Assembly (NCBI GenBank): GCA_031425195.1
Contig: JANPIX010000001.1
Span: 62,001-126,000 of the forward strand
Source of the DNA: JANPIX01 sp031425195
GTDB lineage: Bacteria; Pseudomonadota; Alphaproteobacteria; Rhodobacterales; Rhodobacteraceae
Direction of reading: 5' to 3'
DNA length: 64,000 nt
Positions 34,148-42,353 of this stretch are shown one piece after another. The notes beneath the pieces were generated by a model. It had not been told where the DNA came from, made no database searches, and saw only the letters and a program-made list of their open reading frames with translations. Both the position numbers and the translations under genes were made by a program. Position 1 is the first letter of the stretch. The number at the start of each line of letters is the position of its first letter.

Positions 34148-34708
34148 ATGAACAGAACGATCTGGGGGGCGGTGCTGATTGCCGCCATCGCATCAGGGCA
34201 GGCAGGGGCGCAGCAGGCACCCGCCGCCGATCCCGTGACCCTTGCTGCCGCAGCGCCGCCTGTGGCGGTTGTCGATCCGGGGCGTGGGGCCGTGACCAAC
34301 CTGCCCTTGCCGCGCTATGTTTCGCTGAAATCAACCGAAGGAAACGCCCGCCGGGGGCCGGGTCTGACGCACCGGATCGACTGGGTGTTCACCCGCGCGG
34401 GGATGCCGCTTCGGATCACGGCTGAGTTCGAAAACTGGCGGCGGATCGAGGATCAGGACGGCGCAGGTGGCTGGGTTCACTACACATTGCTGTCGGGCGT
34501 GCGGACGGTTCTTGTCGCGCAGGACATGGCCGAATTTCGGTCACGGCCGGATCAATCTTCGGACGTCGTGGCGCAAGCCGAATTCGGGGTGATCGCCAAA
34601 CTGCTGGAATGTGGCGCTGACTGGTGCCGGGTATCGGCCGAAGGTGAAAAGGGTTGGGTGCGCAAGACAGCCCTTTGGGGTGTGGATGCGGACGAACTGG
34701 TCGAATGA
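34148..34708 (+). CDS. Exported SH3-domain protein
   Basis: A 186-residue protein with a signal peptide (WGAVLIAAIASGQAGAQQ, cleavage ~22). Two bacterial SH3-like repeats follow: STEGNARRGPGLTHRIDWVFTRAGMPLRI...WRRIEDQDGAGGWVH and AEFRSRPDQSS...WCRVSAEGEKGWVRK. Such proteins usually bind peptidoglycan or act as envelope adaptors. ATG 34148 with GGACAG just upstream. It lies 127 bases from the divergent dehydrogenase. Confidence 0.85.
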   Translation: MNRTIWGAVLIAAIASGQAGAQQAPAADPVTLAAAAPPVAVVDPGRGAVTNLPLPRYVSLKSTEGNARRGPGLTHRIDWVFTRAGMPLRITAEFENWRRIEDQDGAGGWVHYTLLSGVRTVLVAQDMAEFRSRPDQSSDVVAQAEFGVIAKLLECGADWCRVSAEGEKGWVRKTALWGVDADELVE

Positions 34709-34777
34709 TCCCATGCCCCGCTTGCGGGGAAGACCCCGGTTGGGGTAGCGGAAGGTCAGCAACCCGCAGGTTTTGCC

Positions 34778-35653
34778 ATGACAGACCAAAATTCCACAAA
34801 GCTCAATCTGTCGGCGGGGCTGGCCTCTGTCGGGGTGGCGACACTTCTTGTGCTGTTGAAACTGTGGGCGCTGGGCGAAACCGGTGCCCTGTCCATTGCC
34901 GCGTCACTGGCCGATTCGGCGGTGGATCTGATGGTGTCGCTTGGCGCGATGGCCGCGATCTTTTACGCCGCCAAACCTGCGGACGAAGATCACGCCTTTG
35001 GCCACACATCGGCCGAGGATCTTGCGGCGCTGGGGCAGGCCTTGTTCGTGATGGTGTCGGCGGGGGTGATCGGGGGAGCCGCCATCATCCGGCTGATGGA
35101 CGATGCCCCCGCCCCCTTGCAGGCCGAGGGTGTGGGGATGGTCGTCATGGCGCTTTCCGTGGTCCTGACGCTTGCCCTGATCCTGTGGCAGGGACGTGTG
35201 GCACGGATAACGGGCAATCAGGTCGTGAAGGCAGACCGGCTTCATTATCTTGGTGATTTGCTGCCCAACGTCGGTGCGCTCGTGTCGCTTTGGGCGTCGC
35301 AGCAGTTCGGGCTGGTCAGTATCGATTCCGTCGTGGCACTGGCCGCTGCCGGTATGCTGGTGCTGGGGGCCGTGCGCATCGGCAAGATGGCCTTCGACGC
35401 CCTGATGGATCGGCGGGCAGACCCGCGCCTGATCGCGGGCGTGGCCGCCATTGCGCAGAATTGGCCTGGCGTCAAAGGATTCCACGACATCAAGACCCGG
35501 ACGGCGGGCAGCCGGGTGTTCGTGCAGATTCACATCGAACTTGACGGCGACCAAACGCTGCGACAGGCACACGACATCGGGGCCAGCCTGCGCCGCGCGA
35601 TCCTGCAGGCCTATCCCGAAACGGATGTCATCGTGCACAAGGATGTGGCGTAG
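34778..35653 (+). CDS. Cation diffusion facilitator (FieF/CDF family) efflux protein
   Basis: A 291-residue membrane protein with six predicted helices. Metal site residues are in SLADSAVDLMVS (Asp pair), DHAFGHTSAEDLAAL and LHYLGDLLPN (His-xxx-Asp). A cytoplasmic C-terminal domain (~205-291) includes FHDIKTRTAGSRVFVQIHIELD. It exports Zn, Fe or Mn in exchange for protons; the metal cannot be told. It converges with the ABC permease gene at 4 bases. Confidence 0.9.
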   Translation: MTDQNSTKLNLSAGLASVGVATLLVLLKLWALGETGALSIAASLADSAVDLMVSLGAMAAIFYAAKPADEDHAFGHTSAEDLAALGQALFVMVSAGVIGGAAIIRLMDDAPAPLQAEGVGMVVMALSVVLTLALILWQGRVARITGNQVVKADRLHYLGDLLPNVGALVSLWASQQFGLVSIDSVVALAAAGMLVLGAVRIGKMAFDALMDRRADPRLIAGVAAIAQNWPGVKGFHDIKTRTAGSRVFVQIHIELDGDQTLRQAHDIGASLRRAILQAYPETDVIVHKDVA

Positions 35654-35657
35654 GGCC

Positions 35658-36431
35658 TTACCGCCCCCGTCCCGGACCGCGCAGTTCAAGCCAGCGGAAG
35701 GCGAGCACGATCAGCCCGGCAATCATCATGTAGATCACCGCAAGCAGGATCAGCGGTTCATAGGTGATCAGCAATTCACGCCGCACGCGGCTGCTGACTT
35801 CGTAGATGTCCATGACAGTGATCGTGGCGATCAGCGGCGTCGCCTTCATCTGCAGCACGGTTTCACCGCCAAGCGTGGGCAGCGCACGGCGAAACGCCTG
35901 GGGCAGCCAGATGCGGCGCAGGATGGTCAGGCGGGGCATGCCCATCGCCCGCGCGGCCTCCAACTGGCCCTGTGGTACGCCCTTGAACGCGCCTCGCATG
36001 ATCTCGCCCTCATACCCGGCGAAAGACAGGGTAAGTGCGAGCACCGCATAGGGCCAGGCCTGCCGCAGGATGGGCCAGAAATCGCTTTGCCTGATCCATG
36101 GGATCGACGGAAACAGCGACCCCAAACCGTAGTACAGCAGCCAAAGCTGCAACAGCAGCGGCGTCCCCCGGATCACGGTGCAAAAGGCGCGCGCGGGGGC
36201 GGCCAGATACCAAGGCCCCACCGCCTGTGCGAGGCCAAGCGGCACCGCCAGCAGCGTGCCAAGAATGACAGTCACGATCAGCACCCAGATGGTGTTCCAG
36301 ATGCCCCGCACGATCAAGGGCGCGTATTCCGGCAGCCAGTCCCAGCGCAGATTGGCGGCGCACCACAGCGCCAGTGCCAAAAGAATCCATGCCAGAATAA
36401 TACGATGCGTCTGCCAGAACGCCCGCGTCAT
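35658..36431 (-). CDS. Polar amino acid ABC transporter permease (HisM type)
   Basis: A 257-residue inner membrane permease of the His/Glu/Gln/Arg/opine family. Several hydrophobic helices, a VIRGTPLLLQLWLLYYGL segment and the EAA loop QLEAARAMGMPRLTILRRIWLPQAFRRALP for ATPase contact. ATG 36431 overlaps the upstream permease stop by 4 bases; the longer frame to 36653 lies within that gene and is discarded. Last gene of the transporter operon. Confidence 0.9.
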   Translation of the reverse strand: MTRAFWQTHRIILAWILLALALWCAANLRWDWLPEYAPLIVRGIWNTIWVLIVTVILGTLLAVPLGLAQAVGPWYLAAPARAFCTVIRGTPLLLQLWLLYYGLGSLFPSIPWIRQSDFWPILRQAWPYAVLALTLSFAGYEGEIMRGAFKGVPQGQLEAARAMGMPRLTILRRIWLPQAFRRALPTLGGETVLQMKATPLIATITVMDIYEVSSRVRRELLITYEPLILLAVIYMMIAGLIVLAFRWLELRGPGRGR

Positions 36432-37177
36432 CGTCCTGCACCCCTCGCGCCGGGCTGCCCGCGTCGCGCCCGTCGCTCCAGCCGCGCGAACAGGAACGAC
36501 GACACGAGCGACAGGGTCAGGTACAGCACGCCCGCCGCCATGAAAAATGTGAAATAGGCCTTGGTCGTGCCCGCCGCCTGCCGGGTTTCCTGCGTAAGTT
36601 CGGCAAAGCCGACAACGGCAAGCAGCGCCGTATCCTTGGTTGCGATCAGCCACAGGTTTGCCATCCCGGGCACGGCGAAGGACAGCATGGCAGGCAGGGT
36701 GATCCTGCGGGCCAGCAGGGCGGGCGGCATCCCCATGGCACGCGCCGCCTCGATCTGGCCCGCGGGCACGGCCAGAATGGCACCCCGCAACACCTCGGTC
36801 GCATAGGCCCCTTGGACAAAACCCAGAACGATAATGCCCGCCGCGATGCCGGAAATCTGGATGCGATCATGGCCAAAGGCGGTCAGCACCTGATTGACGA
36901 GATCGGTGACGCCAAAATACAAAATCAGGATCAGGACAAGTTCCGGCACCGCGCGCACCGTGGTTGTGTAGATGCCCAGCAGGTCACGCGTGACCGGGCC
37001 GCCGTACAGTTTGCCGAACGCGCCCAGCACGCCGATGGCCAGCCCGACGGCATAGGCACCCAGTGCAATGATGACAGAATTCAGCAACCCCCGGGCAAGG
37101 TTCGCCCCCCAACCGGGGGGCGACCATGCCAAAAGGTCAAAGGCCGAGGCTGCGATCAAAGCCTCGGGGACAAGCAT
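36428..37177 (-). CDS. Polar amino acid ABC transporter permease (HisQ type)
   Basis: A 249-residue permease paired with the one downstream. VRAVPELVLILILYFG and the EAA loop QIEAARAMGMPPALLARRITLPAMLSFAVPG are typical. Its ATG begins directly after the binding-protein TAA with no gap. Substrate inferred as arginine or a related guanidino amino acid from the AruHI genes nearby. Confidence 0.9.
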   Translation of the reverse strand: MLVPEALIAASAFDLLAWSPPGWGANLARGLLNSVIIALGAYAVGLAIGVLGAFGKLYGGPVTRDLLGIYTTTVRAVPELVLILILYFGVTDLVNQVLTAFGHDRIQISGIAAGIIVLGFVQGAYATEVLRGAILAVPAGQIEAARAMGMPPALLARRITLPAMLSFAVPGMANLWLIATKDTALLAVVGFAELTQETRQAAGTTKAYFTFFMAAGVLYLTLSLVSSFLFARLERRARRGQPGARGAGR

Positions 37178-37948
37178 TTAGTCGCCGTAGATTGACGATG
37201 CGAAATACTTCGCGGTGATGGTGTCATAGGTGCCATCCGCCAGAACCTTTGCGATGGCGTCGTTGAACTTGGCCTTTAACTCTTCCTCGCCCTTCCGCAG
37301 CCCGACCCCGACGCCCAGACCCAGCACCTCCGGATCATCCGCAACAGCCCCTTTTGCTTCGCAGCAGGCGGCCCCTGCTTCGCTGGCCAAAAAGGCGTCA
37401 AGCGCGATGCTGTCGGCCTGAATGGCGTCGATCCGGCCTGCAACCAGATCCTGATTGGCCTCGTCCTGGGTCTGATAGACTTTCACCTCGGCGGCGGTCG
37501 CGGCGAAATGTTTCTGGACATAGGCTTCGTGAATCGTGCTGCCCTGCACACCGATGATCTTGCCGGCAAGCCCTTCGGCAGTCGGGGCAATCTCTACCCC
37601 TTTGGCCCCGACAATCACGGTTGGCGTGTTGTAGTACTTGTTGGAAAAGTCGATGGTCTGCATCCGTTCCGGCGTAATCGACATCGACGCCATGATGGCG
37701 TCGATCTGCCCACCTGTCAGCGACGGGATGATGCCATCCCAAGCCACGGGCACGATTTCACATTCCATTTCCCCGGCGGCGCAGACAGCGTTGATCATAT
37801 CAACCTCCCACCCGGTGAAGGCACCCGAGGCATCGGGGGCGGCGAAGGGGGGGTATGCTTCGGCGGCGATCCCGATCTTCAGCGGGGCGGCGAACGCGGC
37901 GGTGCCAAACAGCGCAGCAGCGGCAAATGCAATCAATGTCGTTTTCAT
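37178..37948 (-). CDS. Periplasmic polar amino acid-binding protein
   Basis: A 256-residue SBP family 3 protein. Signal peptide of ~20 residues ending AAFA, then APLKIGIAAEAYPPFAAPDASGAFTGWEVDM, the typical ligand-binding opening, and DAIMASMSITPERMQTIDFSNKYY. A Cys-Cys pair (GAACCEA) near residue 195 may form a disulfide with the CAAGEMEC pair. HisJ/ArgT-like by family. The gap to the ATPase gene is 41 bases. Confidence 0.9.
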   Translation of the reverse strand: MKTTLIAFAAAALFGTAAFAAPLKIGIAAEAYPPFAAPDASGAFTGWEVDMINAVCAAGEMECEIVPVAWDGIIPSLTGGQIDAIMASMSITPERMQTIDFSNKYYNTPTVIVGAKGVEIAPTAEGLAGKIIGVQGSTIHEAYVQKHFAATAAEVKVYQTQDEANQDLVAGRIDAIQADSIALDAFLASEAGAACCEAKGAVADDPEVLGLGVGVGLRKGEEELKAKFNDAIAKVLADGTYDTITAKYFASSIYGD

Positions 37949-37989
37949 GTTGGGCCTTTCAGTTTCAGTTCAGGTGCGGATGGTTGGGG

Positions 37990-38763
37990 TCACCCTACGG
38001 ATCGCAGGAATTGTCTCAGGCGGTCGGATCGCGGCGCCCCGAACAGCGCCTCTGGTGGGCCTTCTTCTTCGATCAGGCCGTTGTGCAGATAGATGACGTG
38101 GCTTGCCACTTCGCGGGCAAATTTCATTTCATGCGTGACCAGAAGCATCGTGCGGCCTTCGGCGGCAAGGTCGCGGATCACGGCCAGCACTTCGCCCACG
38201 AGTTCCGGGTCAAGCGCACTTGTCGGTTCATCAAACAGCATCGCGCGCGGGTCCATGCACAGCGCGCGGGCAATGGCCGCCCGCTGTTGTTGCCCCCCCG
38301 AAAGATAGGCCGGATAGGTGCCCGCCTTGGCCGCCAGCCCGACGCGGTCGAGCAGTTTTTCGGCACGATCGACAGCCTCGGCCCGGGGAATGCCCAGAAC
38401 GTGGACCGGCACTTCGATCAGGTTTTCAAGCACAGTCTTGTGGGTCCAAAGATTGAAGGACTGGAACACCATCCCCAGCGATTGGCGCAGTTTTTCGATC
38501 TGACGGCGGTTGGCGGGCGTTCCGTCGGGGCGCATCTGCACCTCTTCGCCGCCGATGACGATTCGCCCTGCCGAGGGCGTTTCAAGAAAGTTCACACAGC
38601 GCAGCATGGTCGATTTGCCCGAACCCGAGCCGCCGATCACCGCCACCACGTCCCCTTCACAGGCACGCAACGACACACCCTTGAGCACCTCCAGCGAGCC
38701 AAAGCTTTTGTGCAGGCCATCAATGCGGATCGCTTCGGGTCTGGCAGGTGCAGATAATTCCAT
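37990..38763 (-). CDS. Polar amino acid ABC transporter ATPase (HisP/GlnQ type)
   Basis: A 257-residue ATPase. Walker A GGSGSGKST, Q-loop VFQSFNLW, signature LSGGQQQR, Walker B AMLFDEPTSALD and switch His in LLVTHEM. ATG 38763 is the natural start; an upstream in-frame start at 38808 gives an odd basic extension. First gene of the leftward transporter operon, divergent from the TetR regulator, so one operator can serve both directions. Confidence 0.93.
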   Translation of the reverse strand: MELSAPARPEAIRIDGLHKSFGSLEVLKGVSLRACEGDVVAVIGGSGSGKSTMLRCVNFLETPSAGRIVIGGEEVQMRPDGTPANRRQIEKLRQSLGMVFQSFNLWTHKTVLENLIEVPVHVLGIPRAEAVDRAEKLLDRVGLAAKAGTYPAYLSGGQQQRAAIARALCMDPRAMLFDEPTSALDPELVGEVLAVIRDLAAEGRTMLLVTHEMKFAREVASHVIYLHNGLIEEEGPPEALFGAPRSDRLRQFLRSVG

Positions 38764-38830
38764 CAGGTCATTGCGCTGTTTACGGGTCCGATTTTCAGGA
38801 TACGTCATTGCAGTAAGACGGCGATGCGTT

Positions 38831-38850
38831 AATTATGCAAGTGTATAATT
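38831..38850. promoter_or_regulatory. Candidate TetR operator
   Basis: AATTAT-N8-ATAATT is a perfect inverted repeat in the 100-base gap between the divergent ATPase and TetR genes, ending 13 bases before the TetR start. AT-rich in a GC-rich setting, it overlaps where both promoters should be. Confidence 0.55.
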
Positions 38851-38863
38851 CGGCAGGCGGGCC

Positions 38864-39511
38864 ATGGCAGGCGAAAGACGCAGTTTCAAACGGGAGGGCG
38901 AGGCGGCACGGCGCGAAAGCCTGATTGCCGCCGCGCTGCAACTGATTGCCGAGGGTGGTTCCGAGGCGGCGACAGTGCGGGCGATTGCCGTCAAGGCAGG
39001 TGTAACGCCCGGATTGATCCGGCATTACTTCGTCAGCAAGGATGATCTGACGGGGGCCGCCTATCTGTCACTCATGGAGGGCATGGTGACCAAGGGCCTG
39101 CTGGCCGTTGACAGCGCACCGGATACACCTGCGGCGCGGCTGGCCACATTCATCGCTGCGTCATTGCGGCCGCCCATCATGGATGCCACGGCCTTGGGTC
39201 TATGGGCGGGATTCCTGCATCGCGTGCGCCGTGACCCGGCGATGGCGGCGGTGCATGAGGCAGGGTACATGAAATACCGGGATCAGTTGCAAAGTCTGAT
39301 CGCGGCGCTTTCCCTGACCACGGACAAGGCCGTGTTGCGCCAGCAGGCCATCGCCTGCAATGGCGTGATCGACGGGCTGTGGCTGGAAGGCGGCGCGCTG
39401 CCACGGGCTTTCGCGCCGGACGAACTGGCCGAAATCGGGGTGCGGTCGGTGGCCGCCATCCTCGGGACGGATTTGCCCTTTCCTGGGCCACACAGCGGGG
39501 ATGCGACATGA
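38864..39511 (+). CDS. TetR-family regulator of the arginine/amino acid locus
   Basis: A 215-residue repressor. HTH at residues ~15-60 (AALQLIAEGGSEAATVRAIAVKAGVTPGLIRHYF), followed by a helical ligand domain of BetI-like TetR_C type (RRDPAMAAVHEAGYMKYRDQL). It is divergent from the ABC transporter and overlaps the aminotransferase ATG by 4 bases, so it most likely controls uptake and breakdown of the same amino acid. Confidence 0.88.
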   Translation: MAGERRSFKREGEAARRESLIAAALQLIAEGGSEAATVRAIAVKAGVTPGLIRHYFVSKDDLTGAAYLSLMEGMVTKGLLAVDSAPDTPAARLATFIAASLRPPIMDATALGLWAGFLHRVRRDPAMAAVHEAGYMKYRDQLQSLIAALSLTTDKAVLRQQAIACNGVIDGLWLEGGALPRAFAPDELAEIGVRSVAAILGTDLPFPGPHSGDAT

Positions 39512-40695
39512 GATATGCAGATGTGACGAACCGGCTGGCAGGATTGGGCGGGCAAAAATGGGCCGTTCATGCGGCGACCCGCGCCTTGAAGATCGCCGGG
39601 CATCCGGTGATTGAACTGACCATAGGCGAACCGGACGTAGCCACGCCCCTTGCCCTGATGCAGACAGCGATCGACGCGATGCTGGCCGGGCGCACGGGAT
39701 ATTCGAACGGTCAGGGCGAGGCGGCACTGACGCAGGCCTTGGCCGCGCGGTATTCCCGGCGGCGCGGTCGGGCGATCACTGCCGAACAGGTGATGTGTTT
39801 TCCCGGCACGCAGACCACGCTTTACGCCATTTTCGCTGGATTGGTGCAAACGGGGGACGAGGTTCTGTTGGGCGATCCGATGTATGCCACCTATGAGGGC
39901 GTCGTGCGCGCCACGGGGGCCACACTGGTGCCGGTTCCCCTGCGCCCGGAATACGGGTTTCGCATGCAGCCCGCCGACATCGCTGCGCGCATCACCCCCG
40001 CCACGCGGATCATTTTCCTGAATACCCCACACAATCCCACCGGGGCCGTTTTGCGCCGCGAAGATATTGCGGCCATCGGTGCGCTGGCGCGGGCGCATAA
40101 CCTGTGGATCGTGTGTGACGAGGTTTATGAGGAAATGGTATTCGCGGGTGTTCCCTTTGCCTCTCCGCTCGATGATCCTGCACTTGCGGACCGCGTCATC
40201 GTCGCCTCCTCCATCTCCAAATCGCACGCGGCGCCGGGGTTCAGGTCTGGCTGGTGCGTCGGGCCGGCGGAATTCGTTCAGCGGCTTTTGCCATTGTCGG
40301 AAACCATGCTGTTCGGCAATCAGCCGTTCATCGCCGACATGACGGCGGCCGCCGTTGCCCAACCGTCGCCCGTCGCCCCCGGCATGTGCGAAAGGTTTGC
40401 GCGGCGGGCGGGCATCCTGCACCGCGAACTGAATGGCGTGGCGGGATTGCGGGTGCATCTGCCCGAAGCGGGGATGTTCGCCTTGATCGACGTTCGGGCC
40501 ACGGGACTGTCTGGCGAGGCGTTTGCGACGGCCTTGTTGCGCGACACCCATGTCGGCGTGATGCCCGGCGAATCGTTCGGTGCCGCCTTGCAGGGATGGG
40601 TGCGCGTCGCCCTGACCCAGCCGGACGATCTGACAATCGAGGCAGCGCGGCGCATCGCCGCCTTTACGCTTGCGCATCGGGGGATGGCGGCATGA
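39508..40695 (+). CDS. aruH: Class I/II aminotransferase, arginine:pyruvate transaminase candidate
   Basis: A 395-residue PLP enzyme of aspartate aminotransferase fold. Fold-type I hallmarks: LTIGEPDVATP, FPGTQTTLYAIFAG, NTPHNPTGAVL, VCDEVYEEMVF and the PLP Lys in SISKSHAAPGFRSGW. The immediate downstream gene is an AruI-like decarboxylase, the arrangement of the arginine transaminase pathway, so the likely reaction is L-arginine + pyruvate to 2-ketoarginine + alanine. ATG 39508 overlaps the TetR stop. Its stop overlaps the next ATG. Confidence 0.8.
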   Translation: MRYADVTNRLAGLGGQKWAVHAATRALKIAGHPVIELTIGEPDVATPLALMQTAIDAMLAGRTGYSNGQGEAALTQALAARYSRRRGRAITAEQVMCFPGTQTTLYAIFAGLVQTGDEVLLGDPMYATYEGVVRATGATLVPVPLRPEYGFRMQPADIAARITPATRIIFLNTPHNPTGAVLRREDIAAIGALARAHNLWIVCDEVYEEMVFAGVPFASPLDDPALADRVIVASSISKSHAAPGFRSGWCVGPAEFVQRLLPLSETMLFGNQPFIADMTAAAVAQPSPVAPGMCERFARRAGILHRELNGVAGLRVHLPEAGMFALIDVRATGLSGEAFATALLRDTHVGVMPGESFGAALQGWVRVALTQPDDLTIEAARRIAAFTLAHRGMAA

Positions 40696-42269
40696 CGACC
40701 CGAACTGTCGGACAGGCTTTGGTGGCCGGGTTGGCCGCGCGCGGCGTGGAGGTTGTGTTCGGGATTCCCGGGGTTCACACGATCGAGCTTTATCGGGGCC
40801 TTGCCGGGTCCGGGGTGCGTCATGTGACAGCGCGGCACGAACAGGGCGCCGCCTTCATGGCCGACGGCTATGCGCGCGTGTCGGGAAAGCCCGGGGTGGC
40901 CTTTGTGATCACCGGGCCGGGACTGACGAACGCCCTGACCGCCATGGCGCAATCGCGTGAGGATTCAGTGCCGGTCCTTGTGATTTCGGGCGTCAACCGG
41001 CGCGCGTCGCTGGGGCGCGGCCTTGGGTTGCTGCACGAACTGCCGGATCAGGCCGCCATGGTCGAAACGCTGTGCCCAAGTTTTCAGGTGACCTCGGCCG
41101 AGGCGCTTGGCCCCGTGCTGGATGCCGCCTTCCGCGCGCTTCATTCTGGCAGGCCCGGCCCTGTGCATATCGAGGTGCCAACCGATGTGATGCCCCTGCC
41201 CTGCCCGCAGACCCTTGATCCGGCACCATTGCCCGATGCAGTACCGCCCGATCCGTCGGATGTCGCGCGGGCGATGCAGATGCTGGGCGAGGCACGGCGG
41301 CCCGTCATTCTGGCCGGGGGCGGCGTGCGGCGCGCGGGCGCGGTTTTGCAAACGCTTGCCGAGGCACTGGATGCGCCGGTGGTGCAAACCGCCAACGCGC
41401 GCGGGTTCATGCATGGCCATCCGCTTGTCGTGCCCGCCAGCCCCAGCCTTGCCGCCGTGCGCAGTCTGATCTCCGGGGCAGACCGGGTTCTGGCTGTGGG
41501 GACGGAACTTGGCCAGACCGAATACGACATGAACCTTGCCGGCGGGTTGCCTGATCTGGCGCAGATGATCCGTATCGACATGTGCGCGGACCAACTGGCC
41601 CGCCACCCAGCCGCCCTGACGCTGTGTGCCGATGCCGGACTTGCCATGGCGGCGTTGACACCGGCCCGCCGCGCCCAAGGTGATGGCCATGCCCGTGCCG
41701 CAGCGGCGCGGACGGCCACGCGGGCGGAACTGGGCCAGATTTACGCGCCGATGCCGCATCACGCCGATATGGTCGGCGCGATCAGTCTTGCCATGCCCGG
41801 CGCCATCATCGTGGGCGACAGCACGCAGCCCGTTTATGCAGGCAACCTGTACCATGATCACGACAGGCCTGGCGGGTGGTTCAATGCGGCGACCGGATAC
41901 GGCGCGCTTGGCTTTGCGCCGGGCGCTGCAGTGGGTGCCGCCATCGCTGCACCCGGCGTTCCGGTGGTGTGCCTGATCGGCGACGGCGGGTTGCAGTTCA
42001 GCCCCGGCGAATTGCGCACTGCGGTTGATGAACACCTGCCCATCACCTTTGTCGTCTGGAACAACGCCGGTTTCCGCGAGATTGCCGAGGCGATGCGCGT
42101 CGCGGGCACCGAAGTGATCGGCTGCACCCCGTCGCCCCTGCGACTGGAGCCTTTTGCCGCCGCATGCGACTTGCCGTTCGAAAGCGTGCCGGATGATGCA
42201 GAAGCCTTGACGACCGCCTTGCGCCGCCCGACGCATGGCCCCCGGTTGATCGAGGTGCGCGTCGCCTGA
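40692..42269 (+). CDS. aruI: Thiamine diphosphate decarboxylase, 5-guanidino-2-oxopentanoate (2-ketoarginine) decarboxylase candidate
   Basis: A 525-residue acetolactate-synthase-like enzyme. Activating Glu in VTARHEQGAAFMADGYARVSG, central domain around RRPVILAGGGVRRAG, TPP motif LIGDGGLQFSPGELRTAV ... VVWNN. In this family 2-ketoarginine decarboxylase gives 4-guanidinobutanal and CO2. Assignment rests on the tight coupling with the AruH-like gene (ATGA overlap). Acetolactate-type activity cannot be excluded from motifs alone. The longer frame to 40254 lies within aruH. Confidence 0.8.
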   Translation: MTTRTVGQALVAGLAARGVEVVFGIPGVHTIELYRGLAGSGVRHVTARHEQGAAFMADGYARVSGKPGVAFVITGPGLTNALTAMAQSREDSVPVLVISGVNRRASLGRGLGLLHELPDQAAMVETLCPSFQVTSAEALGPVLDAAFRALHSGRPGPVHIEVPTDVMPLPCPQTLDPAPLPDAVPPDPSDVARAMQMLGEARRPVILAGGGVRRAGAVLQTLAEALDAPVVQTANARGFMHGHPLVVPASPSLAAVRSLISGADRVLAVGTELGQTEYDMNLAGGLPDLAQMIRIDMCADQLARHPAALTLCADAGLAMAALTPARRAQGDGHARAAAARTATRAELGQIYAPMPHHADMVGAISLAMPGAIIVGDSTQPVYAGNLYHDHDRPGGWFNAATGYGALGFAPGAAVGAAIAAPGVPVVCLIGDGGLQFSPGELRTAVDEHLPITFVVWNNAGFREIAEAMRVAGTEVIGCTPSPLRLEPFAAACDLPFESVPDDAEALTTALRRPTHGPRLIEVRVA

Positions 42270-42298
42270 ACCCCGCCAAGGCGCGCGCACTGGCTTGA

Positions 42299-42333
42299 GT
42301 TTGCGTGGTCGCCGCCGCATAACCGCCGCAAAC
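42299..42333. repeat. Inverted repeat between aruI and the class III aminotransferase
   Basis: GTTTGCG (42299-42305) and CGCAAAC (42327-42333) flank a 21-base spacer in the 84-base gap. It may form a hairpin that separates expression of the two gene pairs; no T tract. Confidence 0.35.
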
Positions 42334-42353
42334 GGGATGAAGGCAGTATAATA

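Noticed and set aside
34730..34760. Possible GC hairpin after the SH3 gene
   Set aside because: The CCCCG-CTTG-CGGGG stem is only 5 bp and lacks a T tract; too weak to call a terminator.
40254..40691. Upstream extension of the aruI frame
   Set aside because: It lies inside aruH in another frame; ATG 40692 begins the conserved TPP-enzyme N-terminus and overlaps the aruH stop.
40965..42320. 451-codon minus-strand frame opposite aruI
   Set aside because: Shadow of a strongly supported TPP-dependent enzyme.
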